From Prevotella sp902465605 (GTDB taxonomy: Bacteria; Bacteroidota; Bacteroidia; Bacteroidales; Bacteroidaceae), in assembly GCA_902465605.1 (NCBI GenBank), contig CABQNT010000006.1:1-64000 (forward strand): a stretch of DNA of 64,000 nucleotides, written 5' to 3'. The translations under genes were made by a program, and so were the position numbers. The notes beneath the pieces were generated by a model that did not search any database, was not told where the DNA came from, and saw only the letters and a list, made by a program, of their open reading frames with translations. Below, in pieces: positions 41,736 to 49,153 of this stretch (position 1 is the first letter of the stretch; every line of letters starts with the position of its first letter).

Positions 41736-42215
41736 ATGCACGCATGGATTTTTCAATTATCGGAAAAACGCATCGAGGGCTATCTTTGTGAAGATACCTT
41801 GTTGCAGGGTGATGGCAGCGATTATGACTATTGTGCCGCCATATCAGAAGAAGAACGGAAGAGAGCCGTTTACTCGCTCATGGCTCATATTCTGCCATTG
41901 GGCATGTTTCGCCTGAAAGATGAAACGACCTTGGTGTATCAAGGCGGGTTTGGACAGTGGAAACGTGAGTGGGTTGAGCGTATTCAGACGAAAGCGGCAA
42001 AGGTAAACACGGAAAACGTGATGAACTTTTGCGGTGAGGTATACCTGTTGGAGACCGAACTGCAAAATCCGCTGGACACTGATGCCCAATTCTACCTTTG
42101 TAATGACGACTATCAGACTTTTGCGGAAAAGTCGGCGGAGTTGATGCGCATGGTGGAGCATCTGACGGAGGGTGACGAACTTTATATCGGTGGTATCATT
42201 GATTTTCATTTCTAA
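41736..42215 (+). CDS. accessory protein of unknown function
   Basis: A 159-residue soluble acidic protein starting MHAWIFQLSEKRIEGYLCED. No domain is recognised; the sequence has the aromatic and acidic balance seen in small conjugative-element accessory proteins. It is followed after four bases by another small gene, and both sit in a repeat-rich region between two larger genes. I cannot suggest a function. Confidence 0.65.
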   Translation: MHAWIFQLSEKRIEGYLCEDTLLQGDGSDYDYCAAISEEERKRAVYSLMAHILPLGMFRLKDETTLVYQGGFGQWKREWVERIQTKAAKVNTENVMNFCGEVYLLETELQNPLDTDAQFYLCNDDYQTFAEKSAELMRMVEHLTEGDELYIGGIIDFHF

Positions 42216-42219
42216 AAGC

Positions 42220-42441
42220 ATGGAGAATATCAGTATTTTTTCGATAGAGGGCGTTGATGCAAGAGAGATTTGCAATGCGCAGTTGGGCGATGCCCTATTT
42301 GCACCCTGTAGTGTGTGCGATAAGTGGAAAGAAGATTTTCCATCAGTGGACAATCTATTTTACGGATATGTGGAAGATGACATCTTCTACAGCTATTCAG
42401 ACGACGAGTTTGAAACCCACGTCAATGCGATGTTTGACTAA
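42220..42441 (+). CDS. small acidic accessory protein
   Basis: A 73-residue, strongly acidic protein (MENISIFSIEGVDAREICNA), starting four bases after the preceding gene. The C-terminal half is rich in D, E and aromatic residues (YGYVEDDIFYSYSDDEFE). Unknown function; a longer frame from 42172 would overlap the preceding gene and is less likely. Acidity is compatible with a DNA-mimic role, but there is no direct evidence. Confidence 0.6.
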   Translation: MENISIFSIEGVDAREICNAQLGDALFAPCSVCDKWKEDFPSVDNLFYGYVEDDIFYSYSDDEFETHVNAMFD

Positions 42442-42494
42442 GTAGAACAAGGAGTGTGCCGAGTTTCAGGCATACTCCATCAAAAGGAAATACA

Positions 42495-42670
42495 ATGAAG
42501 AAAATTTATAGCGTACCGGCTCGATACATCTTTGAGGGTACTTTCAAGGTAGAAGCAGAGTGTAGCGAGGAAGCTAAGTGTTATGCAAAATCCTAAAACA
42601 CTATGGAATGGTCATGGGCAGTGACATTCAGTCCACTTTGTCGTACCGTGAGATTGATTGGGTGTTCTAA
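42495..42670 (+). pseudogene. frameshifted small accessory gene
   Basis: An ATG at 42495 opens a frame of 33 codons (MKKIYSVPARYIFEGTFKVE ... CYAKS) that stops at 42596. A second frame continues directly (HYGMVMGSDIQSTLSYREID, WVF, stop at 42668-42670) and together they would make a protein of about 57 residues like the small F-x-G-T-F proteins of conjugative elements. The join falls in an A-rich stretch, so it is a one-base indel, a sequencing error, or a programmed shift. I call it a pseudogene on present evidence. Assumed family resemblance is from memory. Confidence 0.5.
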
Positions 42671-42704
42671 AACCATCCTTGTAAGCAGGGAGGAGTGAGC
42701 ATGG

Positions 42705-42768
42705 CTGGGGTATATCTGACAAGGTATACCCAGCTTTCAAAATCGGGCAGCGGTCACAGTCCGCTGCC
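42705..42768. other. pair of strong RNA hairpins
   Basis: Two hairpins follow each other: CTGGGGTATA (42705-42714) with TATACCCAG (42725-42733), one bulged base, and the perfect GGCAGCGG (42746-42753) with CCGCTGCC (42761-42768). With the terminator just downstream they form a structured transcript end, possibly a small RNA or an attenuator. No promoter was identified for it. Confidence 0.45.
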
Positions 42769-42808
42769 TGTTTGGGAGAAAGATGCTTAGCTGAATAATG
42801 CTTGGTTA

Positions 42809-42852
42809 AAATAAAAGTCTTGTTTTTAACGCAAAAAACAAGACTTTTATTT
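42809..42852. terminator. perfect 19-bp terminator hairpin
   Basis: AAATAAAAGTCTTGTTTTT (42809-42827) pairs without mismatch to its complement at 42834-42852 around a 6-base loop. The A-rich left and T-rich right arms make it a bidirectional rho-independent terminator. It ends the small accessory gene run. Confidence 0.8.
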
Positions 42853-42867
42853 GGGAGTACTTAATTA

Positions 42868-42969
42868 CCCTGAAAGCCGTGTCTCGCTATCACGTCATAA
42901 ATGCGTATGATGACTCCACACCGCTTTCATCGCTCCGTTGGGACACAGAGCAACAAGGGAGAGCGGTTA
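42868..42969. repeat. diverged direct repeat, copy 1
   Basis: About 100 bases beginning CCCTGAAAGCCGT and containing CCGCTTTCATC and CAACAAGGGAGAG recur, diverged, at 43225-43326. Shared blocks are in the same order and spacing. No protein is evident in either copy. Confidence 0.6.
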
Positions 42970-43224
42970 TCCACTATGTGCTGGATGGAGTGCATAGCAT
43001 GGTACAGGAGGGATAGGCTGCCGCTGTTACGCTGGTGATGGACTGCCGCCCATGACCGCTCCACGGCTCCGCCCATCTTACTTCCTGCTCCGTGCCTATG
43101 CACACCATATCGCACATTTTTCCAGTGTAACGTCAGTGCATCTCCAGTGTAACCCAATTCTTGTGTTGCAGTGGGGTTACACAGACTACCTATATGGTTT
43201 TAACTATATTTCAGAAGGCTTTTT
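42970..43224. other. non-coding stretch with hairpin and short repeats
   Basis: No gene is seen. TCCAGTGTAAC occurs at 43121 and 43143, and GTGTAACCC (43147-43155) pairs with GGGTTACAC (43174-43182) as a perfect 9-bp stem. The open frames on either strand here have no protein-like composition. Confidence 0.4.
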
Positions 43225-43326
43225 CCCTGAAAGCCGTATCTCCATTCATTGCGCATAGAGCAGCAACCATTACAATACCGCTTTCATCATTCTTCAGGGA
43301 CGTAGAATGACAAGGGAGAGAGGTTA
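43225..43326. repeat. diverged direct repeat, copy 2
   Basis: Partner of the repeat at 42868-42969, sharing CCCTGAAAGCCGT, CCGCTTTCATC and ACAAGGGAGAG in order. The two copies are 357 bases apart. Confidence 0.6.
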
Positions 43327-43668
43327 GGTCATTTCGTGCGCAACAAGGCCAGTGATGAGTTGAAGATGCCACATTGCATTTCAAACTTGCAGCAAGATGC
43401 CCAAGCATCCTTGCATGCAGTTCTTCCATTTCATTTCCGGCTCTCTTCAACTCATTACCTGCCATGGCGCTCTCTTTTTGCTGCGAGAAACTATACTTCT
43501 TCGGTGTTCATCCATTTTCTTCGCGAAGTTCGCTATTGGCACATTCCGGTCAAGTACCAGTGCCTTATTTTTCAGGTTTTTATTAGCCGTTTCTTAGTTT
43601 TGTCATGGTATGTGAATAAAAACTTGAAAAATTCCTTGCCCTTGAATGTGTTGCCCAATAGCAACTGA

Positions 43669-43802
43669 TTTGCTCGAAAATAGTTTTCCCCGAAGAAGTT
43701 ATTAGACTTCACAAAAGGGAAATGAATCGAAATGCTTTGCAAACGAGCGCAATAAAAGTTCACTTTTTAATTGCCGAGTGCAGCTAAGTATTATACAATA
43801 GG
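43669..43802. repeat. composite repeat region before the DUF2958 gene
   Basis: The first part (43669-43723: TTTGCTCGAAAAT ... GACTTCACAAAAGGGAAA) matches 41647-41700. The second part (43729-43802: GAAATGCTTTGCAA ... AGTGCAGCTAAGT) matches 44216-44289 after the DUF2958 gene. The DUF2958 gene is thus bracketed by direct repeats of about 73 bases, a cassette-like arrangement. Confidence 0.65.
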
Positions 43803-43842
43803 TAACGGGGTGGCTCACCACTGCTCCACAATAGCATTTTAT

Positions 43843-44214
43843 ATGGCAAATCGTTTGATGACGGCAGAACTCGCCGAACAGCTGAAGGACTTCCCACTTT
43901 ATTCTCAGGATGGGAAGCAGAAGGACGCAACTTGCGTTTGTGTATTCGAGATTGGACTCATCCGCTGGTATGTACTGGAGGGGCAGCCAGAAGGCGACGA
44001 CTTTACCTTGTTCAGTATCGTCGTGGGAATGGCTGAAACGGAGTATGGCTACGCCTCTGTTAAAGAGATGGAAGGTATCACGGTGGATGGTTCACGGTAT
44101 GGACTGGGCATGTTGAGCATTGAGCAAGTACCAGGCTTTAAGCCCTGCCCACTTGTCGAGATACAGGATAAACGGCTACAGGACTTCTTGTCAAGGCTGT
44201 ATGATGAGCAGTAA
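43843..44214 (+). CDS. DUF2958 domain protein
   Basis: A 123-residue protein of the DUF2958 family: MTAELAEQLKDFPLYSQDGK, then FEIGLIRWYVLEGQPEGDDF with the conserved W-Y-x-E-G-Q-P-E-x-D-D-F core and VGMAETEYGYASVKEME. DUF2958 proteins are frequent on plasmids and conjugative elements near antirestriction or DNA-metabolism genes, but their function is not known. The ATG at 43843 starts the family-like sequence; a frame open from 43771 would add residues encoded by the upstream repeat. It is bracketed by direct repeats and followed by a terminator. Confidence 0.8.
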   Translation: MANRLMTAELAEQLKDFPLYSQDGKQKDATCVCVFEIGLIRWYVLEGQPEGDDFTLFSIVVGMAETEYGYASVKEMEGITVDGSRYGLGMLSIEQVPGFKPCPLVEIQDKRLQDFLSRLYDEQ

Positions 44215-44215
44215 C

Positions 44216-44289
44216 GAAAGGCTTTGCAAGCGAGAGCAAAGGGAGCTTGCTCCAATTTTGCCAAGTGCAGCTAAGTGTTATGCAAAAGG
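44216..44289. repeat. direct repeat after the DUF2958 gene
   Basis: Matches 43729-43802 in order: GAAAGGCTTTGCAAGCGAG, then GCTTGC/CC and a shared AATTTTGCC-AGTGCAGCTAAGTGTTATGCAAAAGG-like end. Part of its sequence (AAGCTAAGTGTTATGCAAAA) also occurs inside the frameshifted small gene at 42580-42600. Confidence 0.6.
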
Positions 44290-44316
44290 CGGAGCTTCCG
44301 CCTTTTTATTTTTTTG
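44288..44316 (+). terminator. terminator of the DUF2958 gene
   Basis: GGCGGA (44288-44293) pairs with TCCGCC (44297-44302) around GCT, followed by TTTTTATTTTTTT. It lies 74 bases after the DUF2958 stop and acts on the plus strand. Confidence 0.7.
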
Positions 44317-44335
44317 TAGGACACACCTATTTTGG

Positions 44336-44565
44336 CTGTCTTGCTTGTCTGGTTTGTCTTATTGGTATAAGTCGTTGAAAATCAATGGATATTCCATTAT
44401 ATAGAATAAGACAAGACTCTAAGAATCATGACTCTTGAGGACAAAAACTGCGAAAATGATAAAAATTAGACAAGGAAAGACAAAGCAAGACAAACAAAGA
44501 CGCTTGAAATTCACGCTTAACTTATTGAATATCAGCAACAAGACAAAGAAAGACAAGCAAGACAG
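44336..44565. repeat. AGACAA iteron-like cluster with inverted outer arms
   Basis: The outer arms 44336-44360 and 44540-44565 are near-perfect inverted copies of each other (AAGACAA..AGACAAGCAAGACAG). Between them AGACAA occurs at 44409, and at 44468, 44478 and 44488 with AGACGC at 44498, an exact 10-base spacing; in the right arm AGACAA lies at 44541 and 44551 with AGACAG at 44560. No gene is present. The helical phasing fits cooperative protein binding, for example an origin or regulatory region. Confidence 0.65.
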
Positions 44566-44608
44566 GCATTTTCGGGGTTTACTGAGTTTTTTTTGAGAGC
44601 AAAAAAGA

Positions 44609-44646
44609 GCCGCCATTATTGGGGAATGCACCCAGATAATGGCGGC
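44609..44646. terminator. strong 11-bp terminator hairpin
   Basis: GCCGCCATTAT (44609-44619) pairs perfectly with ATAATGGCGGC (44636-44646); the plus strand continues CTTTGTTTGT, the minus strand TCTTTTTTGC. It lies after the AGACAA cluster and beyond the antitoxin gene's 3' end, so it can end transcription from both sides. Confidence 0.65.
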
Positions 44647-44793
44647 CTTTGTTTGTAAAATGCTTATATTTTTGTCTTTATTTTCTAACAGTCCTTGTCA
44701 GAAAACATTTTATTTTTTGCTCATAATCATTACGGGCAGGCGTGCCTTTGCTGCCCAGCACCCTGTCGAGCATGGCTTCATGCGTGTATAACT

Positions 44794-45102
44794 TCATACG
44801 GCTTCTACCTCGCTGGGGAGTAAATGGAGTGAGAGGGCATCCTCTATCTTACAGAGCGTCTCGATAGAAAGATTCTCCTTGCCACGAAGTATTTTCGACA
44901 CGTATTGCTGTGAGCAGCCCATACGCTGGGCAAGTTCTGTCTGGGTAAGATGGAGTTCGTCCATCTTGTCGAGCATAAGCATCGCAATACGCTGCGAGCG
45001 GCGAAGCCACGATTTGTTGGCCTGTCGGTATTCGGCAGCCTCACGCCAGCGAGAAGGTGTCTTGCTCTCGTGCGCTTCCAGTTTTTTGATCATCTCGTTC
45101 AT
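44794..45102 (-). CDS. HigA-like XRE antitoxin
   Basis: A 102-residue protein with a helix-turn-helix of the XRE type at residues 50-85 (LTQTELAQRMGCSQQYVSKI, LRGKENLSIETLCKIEDAL). The N-terminal 45 residues are a charged helical segment that probably binds the toxin. It follows the broken toxin gene by 14 bases on the same strand, giving the toxin-first order of HigBA systems. Its start is clear (ATG) and the frame intact. It likely neutralises the toxin and represses the shared promoter. Confidence 0.82.
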   Translation of the reverse strand: MNEMIKKLEAHESKTPSRWREAAEYRQANKSWLRRSQRIAMLMLDKMDELHLTQTELAQRMGCSQQYVSKILRGKENLSIETLCKIEDALSLHLLPSEVEAV

Positions 45103-45116
45103 ATTTGCCTCCTTCT

Positions 45117-45665
45117 TTATATTGTGTTTACATAATCTATAAAAGAGTTATCGTCGATAATATCCTCATTCAGAAGAAATCGGCGGACTTTTTCCAATTT
45201 TGTCAATTCGGCCTTTGTATGGTCTCGTTCTTCCATTGCGAGCGTCAGTTTTATAGCTCCACCTGTAATAACATACACACCTTGTGATAACTTTATAGCA
45301 TAGATGCGAAGCCATGAAGAGTAACGAACCGTGCGTTTAAGCCTGGCCTTCTCCTTGCCGAGCACCATCTCCGAGGTACGGAAGTTCTCTAATGGGTGAA
45401 ATAGCGACTCTAAATCAGAATCAGGCTGCAAGTCCAGCATCAAGCATTGCAGTTGATTGCTGTCTTCAATTGTATCTTAAATGGCATGGTTGATGTCTGT
45501 CACCTTGAAATAGGCTGTCAGATCATCCCAATTATCACGGAAGAACTGTCGAAGCCAAACGACATCGTCCCACTTGTCAAACAGCGTATAGAGTGCATTG
45601 TCACTCTCTCCATCGTATCGCACCGCCCATAGACGGCCGTCGTCTGTAATTTTATCGAACGTCAT
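45117..45665 (-). pseudogene. HigB-like toxin gene split by an in-frame stop
   Basis: Two minus-strand segments in the same frame form one protein of about 182 residues. Segment one (from ATG 45665) reads MTFDKITDDGRLWAVRYDGE ... TDINHAI and stops at TAA 45477-45479; segment two continues immediately (DTIEDSNQLQCLMLDLQPDS ... NSFIDYVNTI). A TAA in place of CAA by a single C to T change would explain it. The second segment has the KEKARLKRT, GVYVITGGAIKLT and LLNEDIIDDNSFIDY blocks typical of a toxin family paired with HigA-like antitoxins in Bacteroidetes. Position, frame and partner agree; the toxin is probably inactive. Confidence 0.75.
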
Positions 45666-45683
45666 GTTCTTTCTATTATGTTG

Positions 45684-45728
45684 CAAAGATAAGTTATATA
45701 TTTGAATCATACAACCCACAGGTTGTAT
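45684..45728 (-). promoter_or_regulatory. promoter and palindromic operator of the toxin-antitoxin operon
   Basis: On the minus strand TTG (plus 45712-45714) lies 20 nt before TATCTTTG (plus 45684-45691), a full Bacteroidales promoter. ATACAACC (45709-45716) and GGTTGTAT (45721-45728) form a perfect 8-bp inverted repeat around CACA that covers the -33 element, a natural site for the HTH antitoxin. The promoter position supports the ATG at 45665 as the toxin start. Confidence 0.65.
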
Positions 45729-48700
45729 TTAACAGTTATTTTCTTCCCTCGTCATCTCCAGATTGATATCAAACGCCTCGACAAGCTTTTCATAGTCGAA
45801 GCAATAAGAACGCTGCTGTACGGACATCTTGGTGGGCATCCCTTTTGCGTCTTTATGCTCGAAGTCGAGCACCTGGTTGCCTTTCTTGACAACGTGATAG
45901 GTCATGCGCTGTTCGCCCAGGTACTCCTTGCTGTTTTCCAGATAATAGCGCAGCGACTCTTCGGGCAGCGAGGTCTCTCCGTTGCGGTGGGCATTGAGCT
46001 TGTAAAGCATGAAGATGCGGGTCTTCTGCAGATAGAGTATCTTGCGAGGCTCGGCCCAGACGGTCTCGCTGACGAGGGTGGAACGGAAGCGGCTGACAGC
46101 CTTGATCTTGAAGTCGGCATCCTCGTTGATTTCGCCCTCGCTGTTGAGAAACTGCACCATGCGCCAGAAGCTGCCCAACTCGTCGTTGGTCTTGCACTCC
46201 ATATTCTGATGGACGATGCCCTCGACGGTGATGCCCAACAGCTCCTTGTAGGACAGATCGACGGTAAGCCTGCCCTCCAGACAGCGGTAGGCCGTGAGGG
46301 GAATCACCCAGTTCTGAATGATTCGGTCGATGATGGTGTGGCTCGTGAGGAGGGCGTTCACATCGTCGAGCGTCTGACGGTACTGGTCGTAGAAGCACTG
46401 ACCGAACTTGTCGCGGTGGGCAAGCAGCTGGAGGGTAAGATGGCTCAGCCCCTTGGAGCGGATTTGCAGCAGCTGCTGATAGTTCGCCTTTTCGCTGGCC
46501 GTGAACTCAGACTTGGGAAACGAGAGGAAGATGAGTCTGCTGAAGAGGGCGATGTCGGCCGTGGGCATTTCCTGCCCGGAGATAATCACCCCTGCATCGA
46601 CGGCGGTTGTTTCCTTCTTCTTGTCGGTGCCCATATTCATACGGGTTCGTCCGGTGCCGTCCCATAGACCCTTGATAAACTCTATCTTGGCAGTGTCGAT
46701 ACCATTTTTATACTCGTCGATATGAACGAGAGCGTTAGCGGCAGCAGCCACGGTGTCGTTGAGGGCGGGAATGGTGGAGTTCTGGATGTTGGGCGGTATG
46801 TTGTCAATCACGAAGAATGACATGAGCGTATGGCCCATTTCACTCTTACCGGAACCTTTCGGACCGAACAGGTCGAGGATGGGGAATGAGCGGGTGGTGA
46901 GTGTGATGATGTCGCGGAAAAGGGTGGCGAGATAGAAGCAAAAACCTATCTTGCCATTGTCGCCAAAGACGAGGAAGAGCTGACGGGTGAAGTCCTGGAG
47001 GCTGACCATAGAGAAATTGAAATGCACAAACTGACGCTCGAAGCGAAAATAGTCGGTGTTCTCCTTGTAAATCTGGGAGAAGGCGGGCAGGTAGTAGTTG
47101 CCCTTTTCGCCCTGATGGACGATGCCGTACTCATTGACCTCGCTGAAATGTCCGTCGCAGTAGATGCCGTTGCCGAAGGCATAGAAGCCTTTCTTATTCC
47201 AACCGAGCTGCTTAATCTGGGCTGCCGTCTCGGTCTTCTCGTAGAGGAAACTCTTCAGTTTGATGAGTTCCTTCTCGCCAGCCTTCCAGATGAAGTTGCC
47301 GAGCGATTCAAGTTTCTGCCTGAACTTCTGGAGTGAGATAAGGTCTTCCTGCTCCATCTCCACAATCTCCTTCGTGCCCAACTCGTTAGTAAGCAGGTAG
47401 AGTCGCTTGGCCATGAGTGGGTCCTTGATGTGGAAGAGGGGGGTCAACGTAAAATTGCTCCATTCCAGCACGCCGCCCTTCTCGGTGGTGGAGAAGTATT
47501 TGCAGTGGTCTATCCAAAAACCATAACGACGATTGAGGTCGATGTCGTCATCTTTAGGAGTGTCCTTCCTCACGGTTTCATTCTCGATGGCCTTCTGCCA
47601 GAACAGCTTGCCACGATGATACTTCGTAAGGGCATCAATGTACATCGTGAGTTTGGTGTCATCGTCGATAAACGACAGCAGATAAGCCACCTGCTTCACG
47701 GCATCACTCTTCTCCTCTGTGTTGCCGCTGGTTTCAAACAGCTTGGCAGCCAGCCACAATACGAAGTCCACTTCCTGTACGTCCCTGAAGATGCTGATAT
47801 GAGTGAAATAGGTGTCGGGATCTTCTTTCCTGCCTTCCTCGGTAATGGGTATCTCCTTGACCGAAACGATAAGGTGTTGCTCGGTGGCCAGCTTACCGGC
47901 TTTCATCACGGCTTCAACGCCCGTTCCGAACGCGGCTCCGTCCTTGGGTGGGTCGTTGTCGGGAATGAAGCATACTCTCTGGGCAGCTCTTTTTATCAAC
48001 TGGAACTGCTCTGCAGTCCATGCCGAGCCAAGATCGGCCACGGCGTTCTGCACACCGATGGAGTGCAGACGCATACAGTCGGGGGCTCCTTCCACGAGGT
48101 ACATCTGTTTATGCTTACTGGCTGCCCGCCACGCAACGTCCAAACCGAAGACCGTGTTGCGCTTGCTGTAGATGAGGGATTCCTTGCTGTTGAGGTATTT
48201 GGGCTGACTGTTATCCATCACCCTTGCCGTGAAGCCGATGATGTGCTGATAACGGTCCTTGATGGGGATGACGATACGGTTCTGAAAGGAGTCGTAGCCT
48301 TGTGGGTTGATAAGCCCTAGCTCCTGAAGAAACTCCTTTTGCAGGGGCAGGTGAGCGAGGGCTTTGCCGTCGATGGGTGCAAAGCCCATCTCTATCTCAT
48401 CACAGTATTTCTTCCCCCAGCGGTGGTAGGCATAGTCCTGGGCTGGCTTGTAGCGCAGGAACACCTCGCGGTAATGCTTGTGTACGGCAGTATTGACAAT
48501 CAGCAGCGACTCGCGTTTCAGTCGTTTCTGCTTCTCGTCGATGGTTTCCTCTCGTTCCTCCACCTCTATGCCGTACTTCCTGCCTAGCCACTTCACGGCC
48601 TCTGGGTAGGTCATGTTCTCATGCTCCATCAGGAAGGTAATCACGTCACCTCCCTTATGGCAGCCGAAACAATAGAACATGTTCCGATTGGGTGTAACCG

Positions 48701-48842
48701 TGAAGGACGGTGTCTTCTCCTGATGAAAAGGGCACAACGCACGGTAGATGGTGCCACGCTTCTGGAGCGACAGGAACTCGCCCACCACATCTTCTATATG
48801 TGACGCATCGAGTATCTTTTCTATAATGGTCTTGGGAATCAT
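45729..48842 (-). CDS. CHC2 DNA primase-helicase fusion
   Basis: A 1037-residue protein. The N-terminal zinc finger has CPFH at residues 37-40 and CFGC at 58-61, as in DnaG. The primase core and TOPRIM domain follow (MYLVEGAPDCMRLHSIG, then CFIPDNDPPKDG, about residues 245-300). From about residue 600 a P-loop ATPase region is present with LFGPKGSGKSEMG near 655-667. It is much longer than DnaG (about 600), so it probably both primes and unwinds, suiting replication of the element as a circle after excision. Upstream lies an excisionase-like HTH gene. Transcription is separate from the toxin-antitoxin promoter. Confidence 0.88.
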   Translation of the reverse strand: MIPKTIIEKILDASHIEDVVGEFLSLQKRGTIYRALCPFHQEKTPSFTVTPNRNMFYCFGCHKGGDVITFLMEHENMTYPEAVKWLGRKYGIEVEEREETIDEKQKRLKRESLLIVNTAVHKHYREVFLRYKPAQDYAYHRWGKKYCDEIEMGFAPIDGKALAHLPLQKEFLQELGLINPQGYDSFQNRIVIPIKDRYQHIIGFTARVMDNSQPKYLNSKESLIYSKRNTVFGLDVAWRAASKHKQMYLVEGAPDCMRLHSIGVQNAVADLGSAWTAEQFQLIKRAAQRVCFIPDNDPPKDGAAFGTGVEAVMKAGKLATEQHLIVSVKEIPITEEGRKEDPDTYFTHISIFRDVQEVDFVLWLAAKLFETSGNTEEKSDAVKQVAYLLSFIDDDTKLTMYIDALTKYHRGKLFWQKAIENETVRKDTPKDDDIDLNRRYGFWIDHCKYFSTTEKGGVLEWSNFTLTPLFHIKDPLMAKRLYLLTNELGTKEIVEMEQEDLISLQKFRQKLESLGNFIWKAGEKELIKLKSFLYEKTETAAQIKQLGWNKKGFYAFGNGIYCDGHFSEVNEYGIVHQGEKGNYYLPAFSQIYKENTDYFRFERQFVHFNFSMVSLQDFTRQLFLVFGDNGKIGFCFYLATLFRDIITLTTRSFPILDLFGPKGSGKSEMGHTLMSFFVIDNIPPNIQNSTIPALNDTVAAAANALVHIDEYKNGIDTAKIEFIKGLWDGTGRTRMNMGTDKKKETTAVDAGVIISGQEMPTADIALFSRLIFLSFPKSEFTASEKANYQQLLQIRSKGLSHLTLQLLAHRDKFGQCFYDQYRQTLDDVNALLTSHTIIDRIIQNWVIPLTAYRCLEGRLTVDLSYKELLGITVEGIVHQNMECKTNDELGSFWRMVQFLNSEGEINEDADFKIKAVSRFRSTLVSETVWAEPRKILYLQKTRIFMLYKLNAHRNGETSLPEESLRYYLENSKEYLGEQRMTYHVVKKGNQVLDFEHKDAKGMPTKMSVQQRSYCFDYEKLVEAFDINLEMTREENNC

Positions 48843-48877
48843 CTCATCCTCTCATAAAGTTGGGGTTCATAAAAATG

Positions 48878-48913
48878 CCTTGACCGACAGGCTTCTCAGC
48901 TGGTCGGCCAAGG
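48878..48913 (-). terminator. terminator-like hairpin before the primase gene
   Basis: CCTTGACCGAC (48878-48888) pairs with GTCGGCCAAGG (48903-48913), one G-U pair. On the minus strand the stem is followed by CATTTTTATG. It lies between the HTH gene and the primase start and could attenuate read-through. Confidence 0.5.
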
Positions 48914-48949
48914 TCTTCTACTTAGTCACTTGTTATTTAGAGGATTCTG

Positions 48950-49153
48950 CTAAGTATCTCTCAATTCCGCCACCAGTTCCGACTTCAGGATGTACCAGCA
49001 GCGTCCCATCTTGTGGGCAGGGATCTGTCCATTCTCTATACGGCGGCGTATGGTACATTCCTTGCGTCCGAACATTCGGGCAACGTCAGGTACCGTATAA
49101 ACGGTGTCCGAAGTATCCACTATGCCGTGGCTGATGGCCGTAGCATTACTCAT
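48950..49153 (-). CDS. excisionase-like helix-turn-helix protein
   Basis: A 67-residue protein with a MerR/excisionase-type HTH (YTVPDVARMFGRKECTIRRR, IENGQIPAHKMGRCWYILKS). Small proteins of this form act as Xis or regulators of excision in Bacteroidetes conjugative transposons. The ATG at 49153 overlaps the upstream stop by eight bases; a longer open frame to 49339 has no supporting features. It would bind near the element ends; the integrase partner is not in the window. Confidence 0.8.
   Translation of the reverse strand: MSNATAISHGIVDTSDTVYTVPDVARMFGRKECTIRRRIENGQIPAHKMGRCWYILKSELVAELRDT

Noticed and set aside
43729..44289. Repeats around the DUF2958 gene considered as integron attC sites
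   Set aside because: They lack paired attC core sites with the expected folding, and there is no integron integrase; ordinary direct repeats explain them better.
45702..46667. A 321-codon plus-strand open frame (and another at 47430-48320)
   Set aside because: Both lie opposite the primase gene, which has clear domains; their translations are leucine/valine-rich shadow sequences.
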